This document shows, piece after piece, positions 1 to 11,605 of a stretch of DNA of 64,000 bases. The DNA is taken from contig SMSO01000037.1 of assembly GCA_004764695.1 (NCBI GenBank), positions 3,718,337-3,782,336 of the forward strand. The letters are read 5' to 3'. The number at the start of each line of letters is the position of its first letter. Position 1 is the first letter of the stretch. A program made the translations under genes and the position numbers. This stretch comes from Schizochytrium sp. TIO01. Its lineage: Eukaryota > Sar > Bigyra > Thraustochytrida > Thraustochytriidae. The notes beneath the pieces were generated by a model, which saw only the letters and a program-made list of their open reading frames with translations, was not told the DNA's origin and did no database searches.

Positions 1-702
1 TTTGGGAGGAGGAGTAGCACATGTGTTCCTCCTCCAACTCCACAATACCCTCAGAAGAAAGAGCACACACTAAGGACTCTAAAAGAAATCACATTCATTC
101 TGAAAGAAAAGAAAACAGAAAGAATTAATTCGTATGGTCTCGGAGGGCGGCTGCCTAGTTTCCCCGACCCCAACACTGAGGGCGCCCCTTGGCTTGATAT
201 GATATCGGGCCAATATATGTTCGCGGTAGTTTGGGAGGTACCTGACAACAATATGACAGGCTATATCCTCCGGCAAAACTCATCCTGTAACCACCAACCT
301 GTTATTGATATATCAGTATCGGTGAAACAATCGCCTTCTTAATAAAAATTCCCACTGTGCCCCCCTCCAGCACGGCCGAGGAATACCATAAGAAAGGGCC
401 TATGTACCATTATTCTCGAGTGCTAAAGTCCTTAATCAAACAAACAAACAAATTAACAAATTAACAAATAAAGAAAATCCGCATTCCACATTAATTGCAT
501 AGTCCAGGCTCCCTTTTGCAACGGGTTGGGGAGCGCGCTTCTTCAGCTCAAGGCCGACGCCGAAGGCCGTGGCTTGAAGCGCGGGTCAGAGCTGGAGGGA
601 GGCACTCGGCGCTCGGCGCACGCAGGCCTTCAATCTCCAATGGCCTCCGCGACTTGCATCGTTTGAGGGCGCTGAGCGATCGCTGACGAAGTTGGTTTAC
701 TC

Positions 703-788
703 CTTTACTTTTGTTGTACTTTACTGTTGTACTTTACTTTTGTTCTTTACTGTTGTTGTTCTTTACTTTTGTTCTTTACTTTTGTTAG
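703..788. repeat. Imperfect TTTACTTTTGTT tandem array
   Basis: Units of the form CTTTACTTTTGTT and CTTTACTGTTGTT repeat about seven times with small length changes. It is a degenerate, pyrimidine-rich minisatellite with no coding sense in either strand. Confidence 0.75.
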
Positions 789-883
789 CAGCTCTTTCCT
801 CCTTCAGCAGTGCCGACCACTGGTAGAGAATACGATAGATGATCAATAGCACGGGCCGCAGCTTTACCACAGTGGCAGTCGTA

Positions 884-925
884 GGTAGGTGCCTAGCTAG
901 CTAGTAGCTAGCTAGGTAGGTAGTA
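884..925. repeat. TAGC/TAGG tetranucleotide block
   Basis: A short run of GTAG, CTAG and TAGG words reads as GTAGGTAGGTGCCTAGCTAG followed by further CTAG and GTAG units. Similar blocks recur near 15556-15620, 50541-50571, 54205-54221 and 54713-54740, so this word family is a dispersed feature of the intergenic DNA. Confidence 0.7.
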
Positions 926-1382
926 CTGCCTTAGTGGAATGGGAAAGGTAAGCGTTCTAGGCAGGTACTAAGGAGGTCCTAGGAACGTTGTCTTATAGTA
1001 GCAAGCAATGGTATCTTTCTTCTGTATTGATGCAAGATGGTACCTAATTGATATGTTTGGGATTCCGTTGTGGGTTTCGAGGAGATGTGAAAGTCAACCC
1101 TCTCGAGGATCTTTGGACTTGAAAGTTGAGGGGGGCGAAGCAATGATCTTTCGTGCCGTTTTGTAAGGACTTGCAAGATGATGGGCAGGATGGTTCTACA
1201 GGTGTTGAGCGAGGACAGTTACGTCATCAACATGAAAGAAAGATATAAAATAAGCTAAAACGAGTTTACATGGGGATGTGAGTTCTGCAGGCCCAGCAGT
1301 AAGTATCAGGGCGCCAGCTGACCAAGCAGGTTAAGTAGTAAGAGTGTCCAGGTACTTCAATGCGTGAAGTTAGACTCTAAAA

Positions 1383-4300
1383 TTAGGAACCTTGAGTACC
1401 ATGGCTTCCCGTAGAACTCTGGGACTCTGCTCCTGCAGAACTCTGTCGGCGATGCCTAAAGAATTGTAAACGCGATCCGTGTTTCCGAAATGGGTAGTAT
1501 CGACCAGTCGTATAAGTTGGTGGCTCACTAGTGGTGTCATCGTCGGCCTCGTTGCTACCACTAGCAGCGCTCGAAGATGGACCATGTTCGTATGAAAATA
1601 CTGGGGCCTCCTGAGTCATTTCATACACTGCCTCCGCATTAATCGCAACACCAGCCGGGTCACTCTCCATGCTTTCGAACATCTTCTTGCCTACAGTTTT
1701 GGCATTCGTAGCCCATTCGCCATCATCAGCGAGCGCCTTATCAATGAGATGCACGCACTGGGTTTTGAATTTGGTAATGTGAACAGGGAAGGGACCAAGA
1801 CCGAGGTCATGGCATCTCGAGCCCCAGAAGCGCTGGTCAAATCTGTGATATTCGCGAGCAAAATGAACAAATTTAGATGATCCAGTTTTTATTTTGGTTT
1901 TGAATGTGGTTTTGATAGATGCGTCTCTTGCGTTAGTCATCTTTTGCTGCTCTTAAACAATTTATTAAAAAAAAAAACATCATCAACAATCTCAATCGAT
2001 TTCCTGCAAAAAAATTGAAATAAAAATATGCACCACATGGTGGCGGCGCTCACACCCAAGTTCAAACTTACAAAAGGACGCCAGTGATAATTACAGGCAC
2101 GCAAGCCATGATCGCTTCACCCGTGGTGCCTAGACCACCATGGGAGACAATTGCATCCATGAGGGGAAAAAGGCGACCGAACGGAGCTCCCTTGTCCACC
2201 AGCAAACGACCTTGGGTGGTGTATGCCGCAGCTGTACCTTCGACATCACCATCATTGCCAGGATCGCCAACATGATCTCCGATCAATGCAAAGATGCAAA
2301 CCTCTTTCTCACATTGAGAAATAATCTTATTTGCAATCCGCAAGATATCCAAACGTTCTACAGGCATGGAAGAAAACGCCAACACAATTAACTTGCGCCC
2401 CTTGCTTCGCGCCTGCTCAATAAAGTCCACATGTTTCGAATCAAGAGGCGGGACGGTCCTTCCCCGCAAGAAAATGTAATTAGTCAAAACAGATTTGGGA
2501 CCCCAGTCGTGTGGACGGCCACCGAAGGCAATAGAATTAATGGGTACAACTAAAGGCACTTCCTGAAGTTGCAAGTCAGTCCAGGTACTGCTCTGCATCG
2601 ACTGCAAGATACTCACACGACCTGTGAAACGGCGAACAGGACGTAATCCACGCCTTGCACGCATACTATTCAGATGACCGGTAATGGGGTTGTTCTCAAG
2701 CATGACTTTCATGTGACTAAACTTGGCATGCTTACGATCCTTGCGATCTGTCTTTTCAGTAAGTTTCTGGTATGAACTCTCATCCAGCGGAACCAATGGT
2801 GGATACTGAGACGAGGGCAAGCACGTGGGTTGAAGAATAAAACCGATGATGGGAATCTGGAGCGATTCACTATAAGTTTTGTGTAAACAAAAATGAGAAC
2901 AGATAGAGGAGAAAAGAAGAGTTGGTTGCCACCGCCAAAATGAAGACCCGCCTCAATATAAATTCGCATGTTAGTTTTCTCTTGTTGTAATTATGACTTT
3001 ATTCATTCATCACTCCAACCAATTCTTTATCCTTTATTTCGCCCCAGCCCTTAGCATTGATCTCTACAAGATCTGGTTGCCCCACAGTCCCAAAGAGTCA
3101 CACTCCTTTTAAAATGTAAATTATAACGTACCTAATGATCATCGCAATTGAGGCGAGAGTAAATCCAAACATAAGATAATCCGGTTTCATGACCTTCGCC
3201 CAATAGTACAAGGGTGGCTCTGAGTCAAAGAATTCTCGTTCTGAAAAGGCAAGCATGATCTCTTGCATCGGACCATACTGCTGGTTGATGGCCCACTTTG
3301 AAATGCGTGAGTCGACACGTTTTTGAGTATCACCACCTGCAATGCGAAAGCGAATGCATCCTCGTTTCAATCCCTTGGCATTCTGTTTAATGTAATCTTT
3401 GTAGCGGAACTCTGAGCAAATAGTAATCATCCAATTGTACCTATTCGCAAGCTCGCGGGCAAGAGCCAAGAACGGTTGCACATCACCGCGAGTACCACGA
3501 GTGATAACCATGAGATGTTTGGGGTAGCCACGTTTAGAATATGGCTCATTGACTGGCATGGGCCAACTCTTAGGAATAGCTGACTTGTCCACGCCAATTT
3601 TAAGGAGTGTGACATTGTTCTCAGTGGAGTCTGTCACAACGTTTGCTGAAGAGTTGCTCAGCACGAGGTTACGAGCCGGGCGGCGAACAAGTTCACCAAC
3701 AGTGATTTCTGTGCGGCCGACCTCCTCGTTACCAATGAGGCGATGGCGCACAAACAGGCGGATGTCCAACAAGGAGTCATACGTAATATCCTCAAGCACG
3801 AGCAGCTCACCCCACGTGATGCCACTGTTTGGCTTGCGCACAACTGCGTTAGTCATCGCATAGCGAGTGGAGTTCTCCAGAAAGATTTTCACTACATAGT
3901 GTGTCTCTCGCAGACCCCGAGAGGAATCTGGCGGGTTCGAGAGACCCATCACGATGATCGGCAAGTTAATCCTTTCCGAGGCATCGATACCATCATTGGA
4001 CTCGAGTGCAACCACCGGCTCGGGCGCCATCCTTGCATTTTCCCATGCCTTGGCGTCTTCCCGGGATGACATCCAACGTTGCGGTGTCGTAGGCCTGTCG
4101 TTACCGCCTGCGGACCTCTCTCCGTTAGCGATTTGGATGGCCTGTGCAATTTCACCCTGGCGAGCAATATTAGCCATGGCTGCTGCCGAGTCAAGCATAT
4201 CAATTTGGTCCGTAGACATAGCTCGCCGGCGACCCACAGACTCAGGTGTGCCCAGCTTTTGGTGCTGCTGACGTTCCAAGTGCAGCTGGTCCTTGCGACG

Positions 4301-5239
4301 CAAATACTCTGCTGTGAGTGCCCCTCTCTGAGCTTCCTCAAACTGCTCGCGGTAGACCTTTTTAGCCTTGCGTGCTTTGCGGTTTCGGAGAATGCGAATG
4401 TTATCCTTGAGGTTCCGGTTGGAGTGTGTTAGTTTTGCGTCGCGTAGCTTTTCAAGCCACCGCATTTCACATTGCGATTCGTTCTTAGTAACGACGTTGT
4501 GTGCGACGAAGCCCCAATCCTCGCCGTACTTAGAGACACCCTCGACCAAGGCTTGGTCCTCTTGCAAGGTCCAGAATGTACTCACAACGTTGTGCGCTTG
4601 GCCTGCAGGCTCCTGCTCTGCCGCCACTATCAAATCGTTGGGTACCGTGGCGCTGCGGGCGTGGTGACTCGGCCTGTTGGTGTGCGCGTGCACAGTGTTT
4701 TTATCTTCTTCCGAGCTTAATGAATTGTTTTCAAGGTGCTTATAGGCCTGATTAAAGGGGGAGCACGAGTTGTGCATTTGTGAAGCATTATCCTTGACCT
4801 TTTTCTCTGTCTGCATCGTCGGCGAGCGGCTAGTTTCTGTGTGCAGACCACTCACGAAGAGGTCGAGGCCTCGCTGTGCTGATTTTCTGCGTTGTTGGCT
4901 GGTCATATCTGCAGAATATGATATCGGAAGCGGTTTATCTGTCTCGTGGCACTCCTTGTGATGGTCTGCAAACCTATAAAGGTGTGTAGTGTCGAACGGT
5001 AGATTACACAAAGCTTGTGCGTCAGATTCAACATGCCGAAGCCAGCCACGACGAAGCATCAAGGTGCATACTATGTCAGCTTCTGCAGAGCCGCTCACAA
5101 GCTCATGCTCCATGAGCTTTTGGTGCACTTCTTCGCCCGTAAAGCTGTCCAGGTATAAATTGAGCCCTAACCTATAATTCTGCGGCTCTACTAGTCGCAG
5201 AATCTTATGATGAATATTATCAAGCCTTGCAGCGTCCAT
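1383..5239 (-). CDS. DEP-SANT-C2-glycosyltransferase fusion (sterol/UDP-sugar GT1 type)
   Basis: The gene reads in three exons: 5239-3132, 2869-2072 and 1842-1383. Donors GTACGT and GTAAGT and acceptors ATAG and CACAG keep the frame across both joins and give 1121 residues. Domains in order: a DEP-like domain at about 10-92; a SANT/Myb-like repeat at 219-266 with the spaced tryptophans W223, W242 and W261; a basic, helical linker to about 330; a C2-like beta region at about 425-550; and a GT28/GT1 glycosyltransferase from about 575 to the end. The N-terminal GT motif TRGTRGDVQPFLAL and the C-terminal sugar-nucleotide loop SHGGLGTTGEA (945-955), followed by FDQRFWG, are those of sterol 3-beta-glucosyltransferases. 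By family it should move a sugar from UDP-sugar to a sterol or other lipid; the substrate is inference. DEP and C2 suit membrane recruitment. The SANT repeat is unexpected in such an enzyme. The last 70 residues are serine-rich and probably disordered. Confidence 0.88.
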
Positions 5240-5402
5240 AGTGCCGACCCTCTTAGTGAGCTGAAGCTACAGTGCTGAAGTTTGTCGTTCAAGCTGCTTC
5301 GCCTCTGCTGCGATGGCGCGAATCACGTCGAATCACAACAAATTTATCCCACGCGGCAACAACTCACCCTTCTGCTACCCGCGAGAAGAAAAAAATTAAG
5401 AT

Positions 5403-5415
5403 AGAAAGAAAGAAA

Positions 5416-5476
<61 letters not shown>

Positions 5477-5478
5477 AA
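5403..5478. repeat. (GAAA)n microsatellite
   Basis: An almost perfect array of about 18 GAAA units lies about 165 bp upstream of the glycosyltransferase start codon. Either strand is open only because the repeat has no stop codon, and the apparent poly-KERKK frame should not be taken as protein. Confidence 0.95.
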
Positions 5479-6035
5479 AAGTACAGGAACTCCTCTTAGA
5501 GCAGCGAAGTTGCCCACGCTCGCGTGTGCACACAAAATCTCGCCTCGGTTATTGGTAGCGCACGCTACGCAACAATTGCTAGCTGTAATCAACGGAAGAA
5601 GCGCTCTCTGAAAGCACCGTCGATCAGAACAACAAACTTCCCCAGCTGCACCCTCCCTCTACAACTTCAACTTGAAACCTTCTGCGGCGTGGAGAAGTCC
5701 TGTCCAAATCAATTGCCGTAGAAGTTGCTCGCAAGAAGTAAGCGTGTGCCACCCCCCTCTTTTTATGTGCCCTCTTTTTCGTAATTGATCAGAAGGAAGA
5801 ATATACGGGAGCTATTACTTGCTTGAACACCTTTTTTAGTAGAACTCTTTCTTCGTTTCTTGCTTCCAAAGCTCTGCTTTCCCGAATTTCTTTGATGGAT
5901 TTTGCTCAGCCAGCTCAGCAGTCTGTCTTGTTTGCTTTCAAGTCTCCTCCCAGAAACCGATAACTGCCCAAAAGCTATAGTTCACCAGCGAAGGGTCAGC
6001 GTAACTCACCCTGAGCACGAAGTTCAATGCTTCAA

Positions 6036-6125
6036 GCAATCAATCAATCAGTCAGGCAAATAATCAATCAATCAATCAATCAATCAATCAACCAACCAGC
6101 TAACTAACTAACTAACCAATCAACC
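6036..6125. repeat. (AATC)n microsatellite with AACC/AACT variants
   Basis: About 20 tetranucleotides of AATC, with runs of AACC, AACT and AGTC, form a slightly degenerate array. The same unit is found in a purer and longer array at 14121-14192 and in a short form at 13484-13510. Confidence 0.9.
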
Positions 6126-6681
6126 TATCGATTGGTCAAGCGCGCGCCAGATAGGAACCTAGCTCTTCCTCGAACGCCGGCTGCAGACCTGGAAACTCAG
6201 CAAATTAAATTCGTTTCCGCGTGGCTCCTGTCCGCCCAGGCCTGAACAAGTCCCCAATGCTTTACCTGGCAATGCTTTTCCACGTCCGCGCCAGTCAGAC
6301 TTCTTCTTCTCTGCCCAGACAAGGAAATGATTGATTGATCAATCGATCGATTAATCTACTCCAGCGCCAAGATTACCAGAGGTAATGAAAACTCCCACCC
6401 TACCCTCTTTCTAAATGCCCAGCAGCAGGCTATGTGGGTTGCGCCTACACTGCCCCCCTCCCTATAGAACAGAATAGAAGTGTGCACTGGCCCTTTCCAC
6501 GTTCTAGGTGTTCCTGTTACTCCTGTGAGCAGGAAGGCCAAGACAACAAATGGCTATGATGTTGAAGTGAACGGCAAGCAATCGATAAGTAATCAGTTAG
6601 TCAATCCCGTCAAAACTATCGCTTCAACACTAGCACCTCTTCCTCAAACCGTTTTAAAGTTTCTCTCTGGTAGGGTACATG

Positions 6682-6796
6682 CTAACCCTGAAAGTTCCCG
6701 TCGGCGACGTAGACCTCCAGCCAGTCGGAGTCTAGGTCCCCCTGTAGCGGGGTGTGCACCTTCTCCACGGAGAACCCAAAGCCCACGAAGACACCG
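6682..6796 (-). pseudogene. Possible orphan exon or gene remnant
   Basis: An acceptor-like TATCACAG is followed by a 115-base open stretch ending in TAG. Its translation contains SGVFVGFGFSVEKVH and DSDWLEVYVADGNFQG, which look like structured protein, and its third codon positions are strongly G/C rich, unlike the DNA around it. No ATG opens the frame and I cannot find a matching upstream exon on the minus strand. A TATAAAAG lies at 6884-6891 on the same strand. It could be a terminal exon of an unrecognised gene, a decayed copy of a highly expressed gene, or chance. I do not recognise the family. Confidence 0.2.
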
Positions 6797-8634
6797 CTGT
6801 GATACTTGAGCAAATCACGAGGTAGATTTGACACAACGCAGCAGGGCCTGTTGCGATACCGCTTCAAGGCCCTAGATCCCGTCTTTTATAGCACTGCACG
6901 TCCAGATAAACCTTTATTCCGACAGATCGACCAATCTAGAGTTGACTCCAAAATCTATCTCTGTTACTGTCACCTATTCCTCCCTATCTATCTATCTCTC
7001 TGTCTATTGATGTGCCCACCGCGGCGAGGGCGCAGCTTTGGCTCTATTGTTGCTTCCGTCTGCCTGCAGGATTATCCGTGGGCGGCGAATGCGGTCTGCT
7101 GCTGCTGCTGCTGCTCGCTGTAGAGGGTTGGGCTGTAGAGGGTCTCGAGCCTCGTAGACTTACCTTGCTGGCTCTGGCTTGCCTTGGGTGGGTTTGCTTG
7201 GCGCTCTGGATGAAGAACTTCGACTTCCTCTGTTTGTTTGACTGATTGCTGACTTAGTTTTTCCTTTGTTCCCTATAGTTTTCAAGCTGTTTCAATTAGC
7301 CAATGAAACCGCGAGACCGGACGATCGCGACGCCGCAGCTTGCTCCGTCGACGCGTCCTGGTCTGGCCTGCTGGTCGAATGGGGACTGCTGAGGAGCTAG
7401 CTGTCTTCTTGCCTGGTCTTTTGGCCGCGGCTCTGTGGCAAGCGGCTGACACAGCAGAACTGCTCTAGCGAGACACCGTATGAAAGAAACGAGATGCAGA
7501 GCTGACTCTGTGGCCTGCTGGAGGAGATTGCCTTGAGAGAACAGGAAACCCAGCAAAGGACTTGCCAGCCACTCGCAGATGCGAAACCAGCTCCTCGCGG
7601 AGCGTGAGCCTCTATTCAAGACTTTGCTGTTGCTGCTAAAGGCAAGTGCAATCTTGGTGGATGGAGTGAATTGTATGATGAATGAATGACCATGAACTTT
7701 ATTTATATTCCAATATCAAAAAAGAATGAACTCAAATGCAAAAAAAAATAAGATTGAATGAACTGAATGACCGAATGATGAACTTGCGCTGTCGAAAACT
7801 CTTGGGCGAATGGACTTCACGGTAGGCTGTCCGTCGCACAGAAATACATAGGGCTGATTGCGAAACAACTAGTAGCCATTCCTTACGTGAATTCTGACTT
7901 CATTTGGGCAACTTGAAGAGCAACCATCATGTTACAACTTGAGTTGAATACTTAGTACCTAGTACCGGATAGTCGGTAACCTGAGTTGGTTACTCCTCAG
8001 GGCAGATGTAACTACTAGGTTCTACTGGTAGATTGATAGGGTTGCTCTGAAGCCAGGACTCGTTGGTTTAATGGAGCTTTACTTGTGTATGATATGGGTA
8101 AAACAAAACGCGAGAGGGCCGCCCTCAAACCATCGTGGTGCGTCCACAAAGGCACTGGAAGAAGCTAGCTAGAGAAAGGTCAGACAGAGCTTTGCTGGGC
8201 CGGGTCACGAAGTTCTCGACCTCTAGGATTGTACGGATTCCCTCTTGACTACGATTTAAGAGTCGCAAACCCTGCAAAACACCAAGAAGCTGCTGGTGAT
8301 CTTGCTACTGTTGCTTCTTCTGGTGCACTTGCATTTTTCTATCTGCAGGGAGTGAGTTCGCTCAACTTCGTCGAAAACTAAATATAGGAAGGCGATCTGT
8401 CATTGAGATTCTCTCCTAATTTGAGCATCTTGTGGTTCTTGTGAGAAATAAGAGGACAGAAGATAATAGCCCAGCGCAGGTATTGAGGAATTGGAACAGA
8501 AAGCAAAAGCAAGGTTTTGCACAACCTTCACCTCAACACTGGCGCTAGATTTAGAACCACTAGTATCCTTGTTCGTTTCTGCACTATACTTCGGGATATT
8601 ATAGTGAGGCTTTGCTTCCAGCACCTATCAACAA

Positions 8635-10574
8635 ATGAGTGACCACGAACGAGATGGTGGTGAAGCACGTAACGCTGCAAGATCGTCTTCAAAGTCCAGC
8701 AAGCCTGGAACCCTTGATCATGAAGAATCTGACAGAAAAGGCTCCCAATTGTCTCTAAATACCAATGAGGATCAACACAAGAAGCGCATGAGATCGAGGA
8801 GCAATGACAGTGGGACCCTCCGTGATAAAGTGTCATCAAGATCTAAGCGTTCTCGAAGATTATCAAGATCAAGATCTCGCTCTCATTCTCCAGCATCTCG
8901 TCATCGCCATCATCACCGTGACCGAGATAGAAGACACTCTCGATCAGATCACCGTAACTATAATGGCAAAGACTCCACAGAAATATCTGAGCGTAAACGA
9001 TCAGCATCGCAGGAGTCCTATCGCCGCAGCAAGGACCGCAATCATCGCGAGTCTCGCAATAAAGATCGCAAAGAACGGCAATCTCGTAGTAAAAGGCATC
9101 GCAGCCATCACAAGAGTCGGAGTGCATCAGCATCTTCCTCAGCATCGTCGTCTTCTTCTTCCTCTTCCTCCTCTCCTCTTCCTCTTCATCATCATCTTCG
9201 GCATCATCTTCGCGGTCATCTTTGTCAGACTCCAGGCGCCAGGTGGAAGGTCGTCGCGGCCACCACCATGATGAGACGCAAAGCTCGCGGCATCGTCAAC
9301 ATAGATCGAGCAGTCGTAGGGGTGCAAGTAGAAGAAGTCCATCCAGAAAAAGCCAAAAGCGCAGCTCTAGTCGGCGGGACAGATCGCGGCGAAGCTCGCA
9401 CCGAAACCGCAGTCGGTCGCCTTCTCATAGACGATCATCGTCACGACGAAGAAGTCTTAGTCTTAGTTCTGTGAGCTCTCAAGAGTCCACACATGACAAA
9501 GAAACTCTGCGCAAGATCCTTGGCGACGATTTTGTGGGTTCTTCCATAGGCTCTGCGAAACCTATAATACCTGAGCAACCTAACGTCGAGGCTGCAGCAT
9601 CTTCAAACTTAAATGGCAAGGCAGACAACGAAGGCCAGACTTCTATCTCAGAGTCTACTGCGCCGTCTAACACCAACACGAGTAAACATACCAAGCACAA
9701 TCAAGATTTGACATCAAATCCTGGTGAAGTAGCTAGAAGTGATAGTAAAACGGGTGAGGATTCAGAGCCAAAACTACCTACTGAAGCAAGTGCTGAGGCA
9801 GTGGCTGCACTTCCTCCCGCTGCACGACCAGCTCGTACACTCACTATGGATGAACTTGCCAAAGAAGTGTACATTAGTGGGTTTCCCAAGGGAATTCAAG
9901 AATCTGCTTTGCAGGAGTTCTTGAATCTACTCTTGCGAGATCATCCGGACATCAAACCATTGGTGACGTCGGATGAAATCGTGACTGCCTGCAAGATCTT
10001 TGCAGAAGGCAATGCGTATGCATTTATTGATGTTTCCACCGCTGACGTTGCTACCAAACTTGTCAAACTTACTAACCAGATTTACTGCTTGGGGCAGCCT
10101 TTGCGTACAGGTCGCCCTAAACGCTACTATGAATGGGAAAAGTCTCGGAATAACCATACAAAAGATCATACTACGAAACCTGTTGTTTTGGAGCGAGTTC
10201 AGCGAGAGATTGGATTGCATGTTGACCACAGAAATAGCAATACAGCATCTGTTAGCGAAAGCTTGGTTGCAACTTTGAAACGGAGCATCGAGGAGCAGGA
10301 ACAGGCTAACACACCCTCTTCAAAGCTCTTGCTCGCTAATATGATTGTTGCAAGTACTTTGGACGATGCTGCTGAAATGAAATCAATCGAGGAGGACGTA
10401 CGTGAGGAACTTAGCTCCATGGGAAGTATTGTATCTCTTCAGATGCCTACTTCACGAGATGATCTCAGAATCCTTGTAGAAATGTCCTCTACTGAGGAGG
10501 CTGTCCGAATTCGGGAAAAACTTCAAGGCCGCACCTTCGATCGGCGGAAAATTCACATCATATTCACCGCCTGA
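8635..10574 (+). CDS. U2AF65-like SR splicing factor with RRM and C-terminal UHM, one-base break in the serine run
   Basis: The N-terminal half is an arginine-serine domain (about residues 40-290). After a spacer comes one RRM at about 406-500, with the RNP2-like strand VYISGFP and the end LRTGRPKRYYEW, matching U2AF65 RRM1 (LKIRRPHDY). The C-terminus (about 564-646) matches the U2AF homology motif domain: LANMIVASTLDD, EDVREELSSMG, and the R-x-F signature GRTF near 631. UHM domains bind tryptophan-containing ligand motifs of SF1 and SF3B1 in 3' splice-site recognition. The frame shifts by one base between about 9160 and 9180, inside a run of TCT/TCC serine codons. Adding one T near 9174 would join both frames into 646 residues and keep the serine run, so an assembly or sequencing indel is likelier than a real break; no intron of suitable length fits. 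The canonical second RRM of U2AF65 is not seen. Confidence 0.82.
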
Positions 10575-11605
10575 GGACTGTGTATGAAAAATGAGAGGTC
10601 AAGAAAGAAAATTCGTCCCCTCCAAAATAGTACAGACTATAGAGGGCCACTTACACTGCTTCCTTCACAGAATTTACATTATTTTTTTTAAATTTTCAAA
10701 CAAGAACATACTTTACGCAGCTCTAATCATAGCACATTGGCTCATTTCTGCACAAAGTGTATATAAGGGTTTCTAGTAGGAGTTGGTGAATAAAGACAGG
10801 GAGAAAATCAACAAAAACGGAAAAAAGGAAAATGAGAAAATGAAACAAAGGAAAACAAAAAGGGAACTGTGGTTGTCCGGAGGAAAGGCAACCATCTTAC
10901 GTGTGATAGATATTGACGCGGCTATTGTAAGCGTTGTGGTTGTATTTTGTGTTCGATTTTGTCTTGTAAAATGTTGGGAAAGATGATAGATATGGTCTGG
11001 TTGAATCTGGGGCAGGAGCAGGGCTTGAATGCAAAGTTTGTACTGGCAGTGCAGGTAGCAGGGGTGCAGTTAAATGCAGGGGCAAAAAAAGTAGTTTGCA
11101 GGTATGAAAGGAAACATGAGACAAAATGAGAGAGTGCATGACAAAGAAAGAAATTGTGCAGAGAGTGAAACATGAAGCGAACTGGTGGGGGAGGATATAT
11201 TCAGACAGAACGCATTCAGGAGTAGTTTGATGAAGAAGTGAGACCGGCAGTGAAGTGTGTCACAGGATGTTCTCCTGAAGAGGGCACAGTTGTTTTGTTT
11301 CGTTTTGTTTTCTAGCTGAGACGGATGGAGGACAAAGACATCAAGAGACAGAGAGAAAAACTGAAAAGAGGATGGTAAGGAGGACCAAAGAGCAATATTG
11401 CATGCAACGATTTGGCAAAATCAAAATCGCCGCCAAACGAGATGTGTCATTGAGTGAAACAGCATCCTCCTATTTCTAGATACATATAGGAGCAAAACGA
11501 ACTATTCACTCATTGCACCAAAAGATCTGGAATGACAGGGCAAGTAATGAGCCCAAAAGGACATAAGACACGCTACTGGGGTTGACTCGTGTGCGCTTGT
11601 CTAGA
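10575..11605. other. Convergent 3' spacer
   Basis: This stretch lies between the 3' ends of the U2AF-like gene and the minus-strand 334-residue gene. It is A-rich on the plus strand, with a purine-rich run at about 10790-10870. I find no gene, and the short frames have no protein character. It should hold both polyadenylation sites. Confidence 0.65.

Larger units (their letters stand above)
1..1382. other. Intergenic DNA, 3' side of the glycosyltransferase gene
   Basis: I see no convincing gene here; open frames are short and have no recognisable protein character. The stretch holds an A-rich run of AAAC and AATTAAC units near 437-472, an imperfect TTTACTTTTGT/TTGTTC array at about 703-788, and a TAGC/TAGG-rich block at about 884-925. 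The 3' UTR of the minus-strand glycosyltransferase gene probably lies in the right-hand part. Confidence 0.6.
5240..8634. other. Repeat-rich intergenic region
   Basis: This spacer separates the divergent glycosyltransferase and U2AF-like genes. It holds a GAAA microsatellite, an AATC microsatellite and a CTG/GCT-rich patch near 7094-7120. I find no intact gene. An exon-like fragment on the minus strand at 6682-6796 is listed separately. Frames in 7296-7619 and 8400-8839 read as low-grade noise. Confidence 0.6.

Noticed and set aside
5272..5592. Frames with KERKKERKK or FLSFFLSF repeats
   Set aside because: These are the two strands of a GAAA microsatellite and not protein.
9213..9230. A GT...AG pair that would correct the frame of the SR protein
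   Set aside because: It would be a 14-base intron, far too short, and would leave a non-serine reading of the preceding TCT/TCA run; a one-base indel upstream is simpler.
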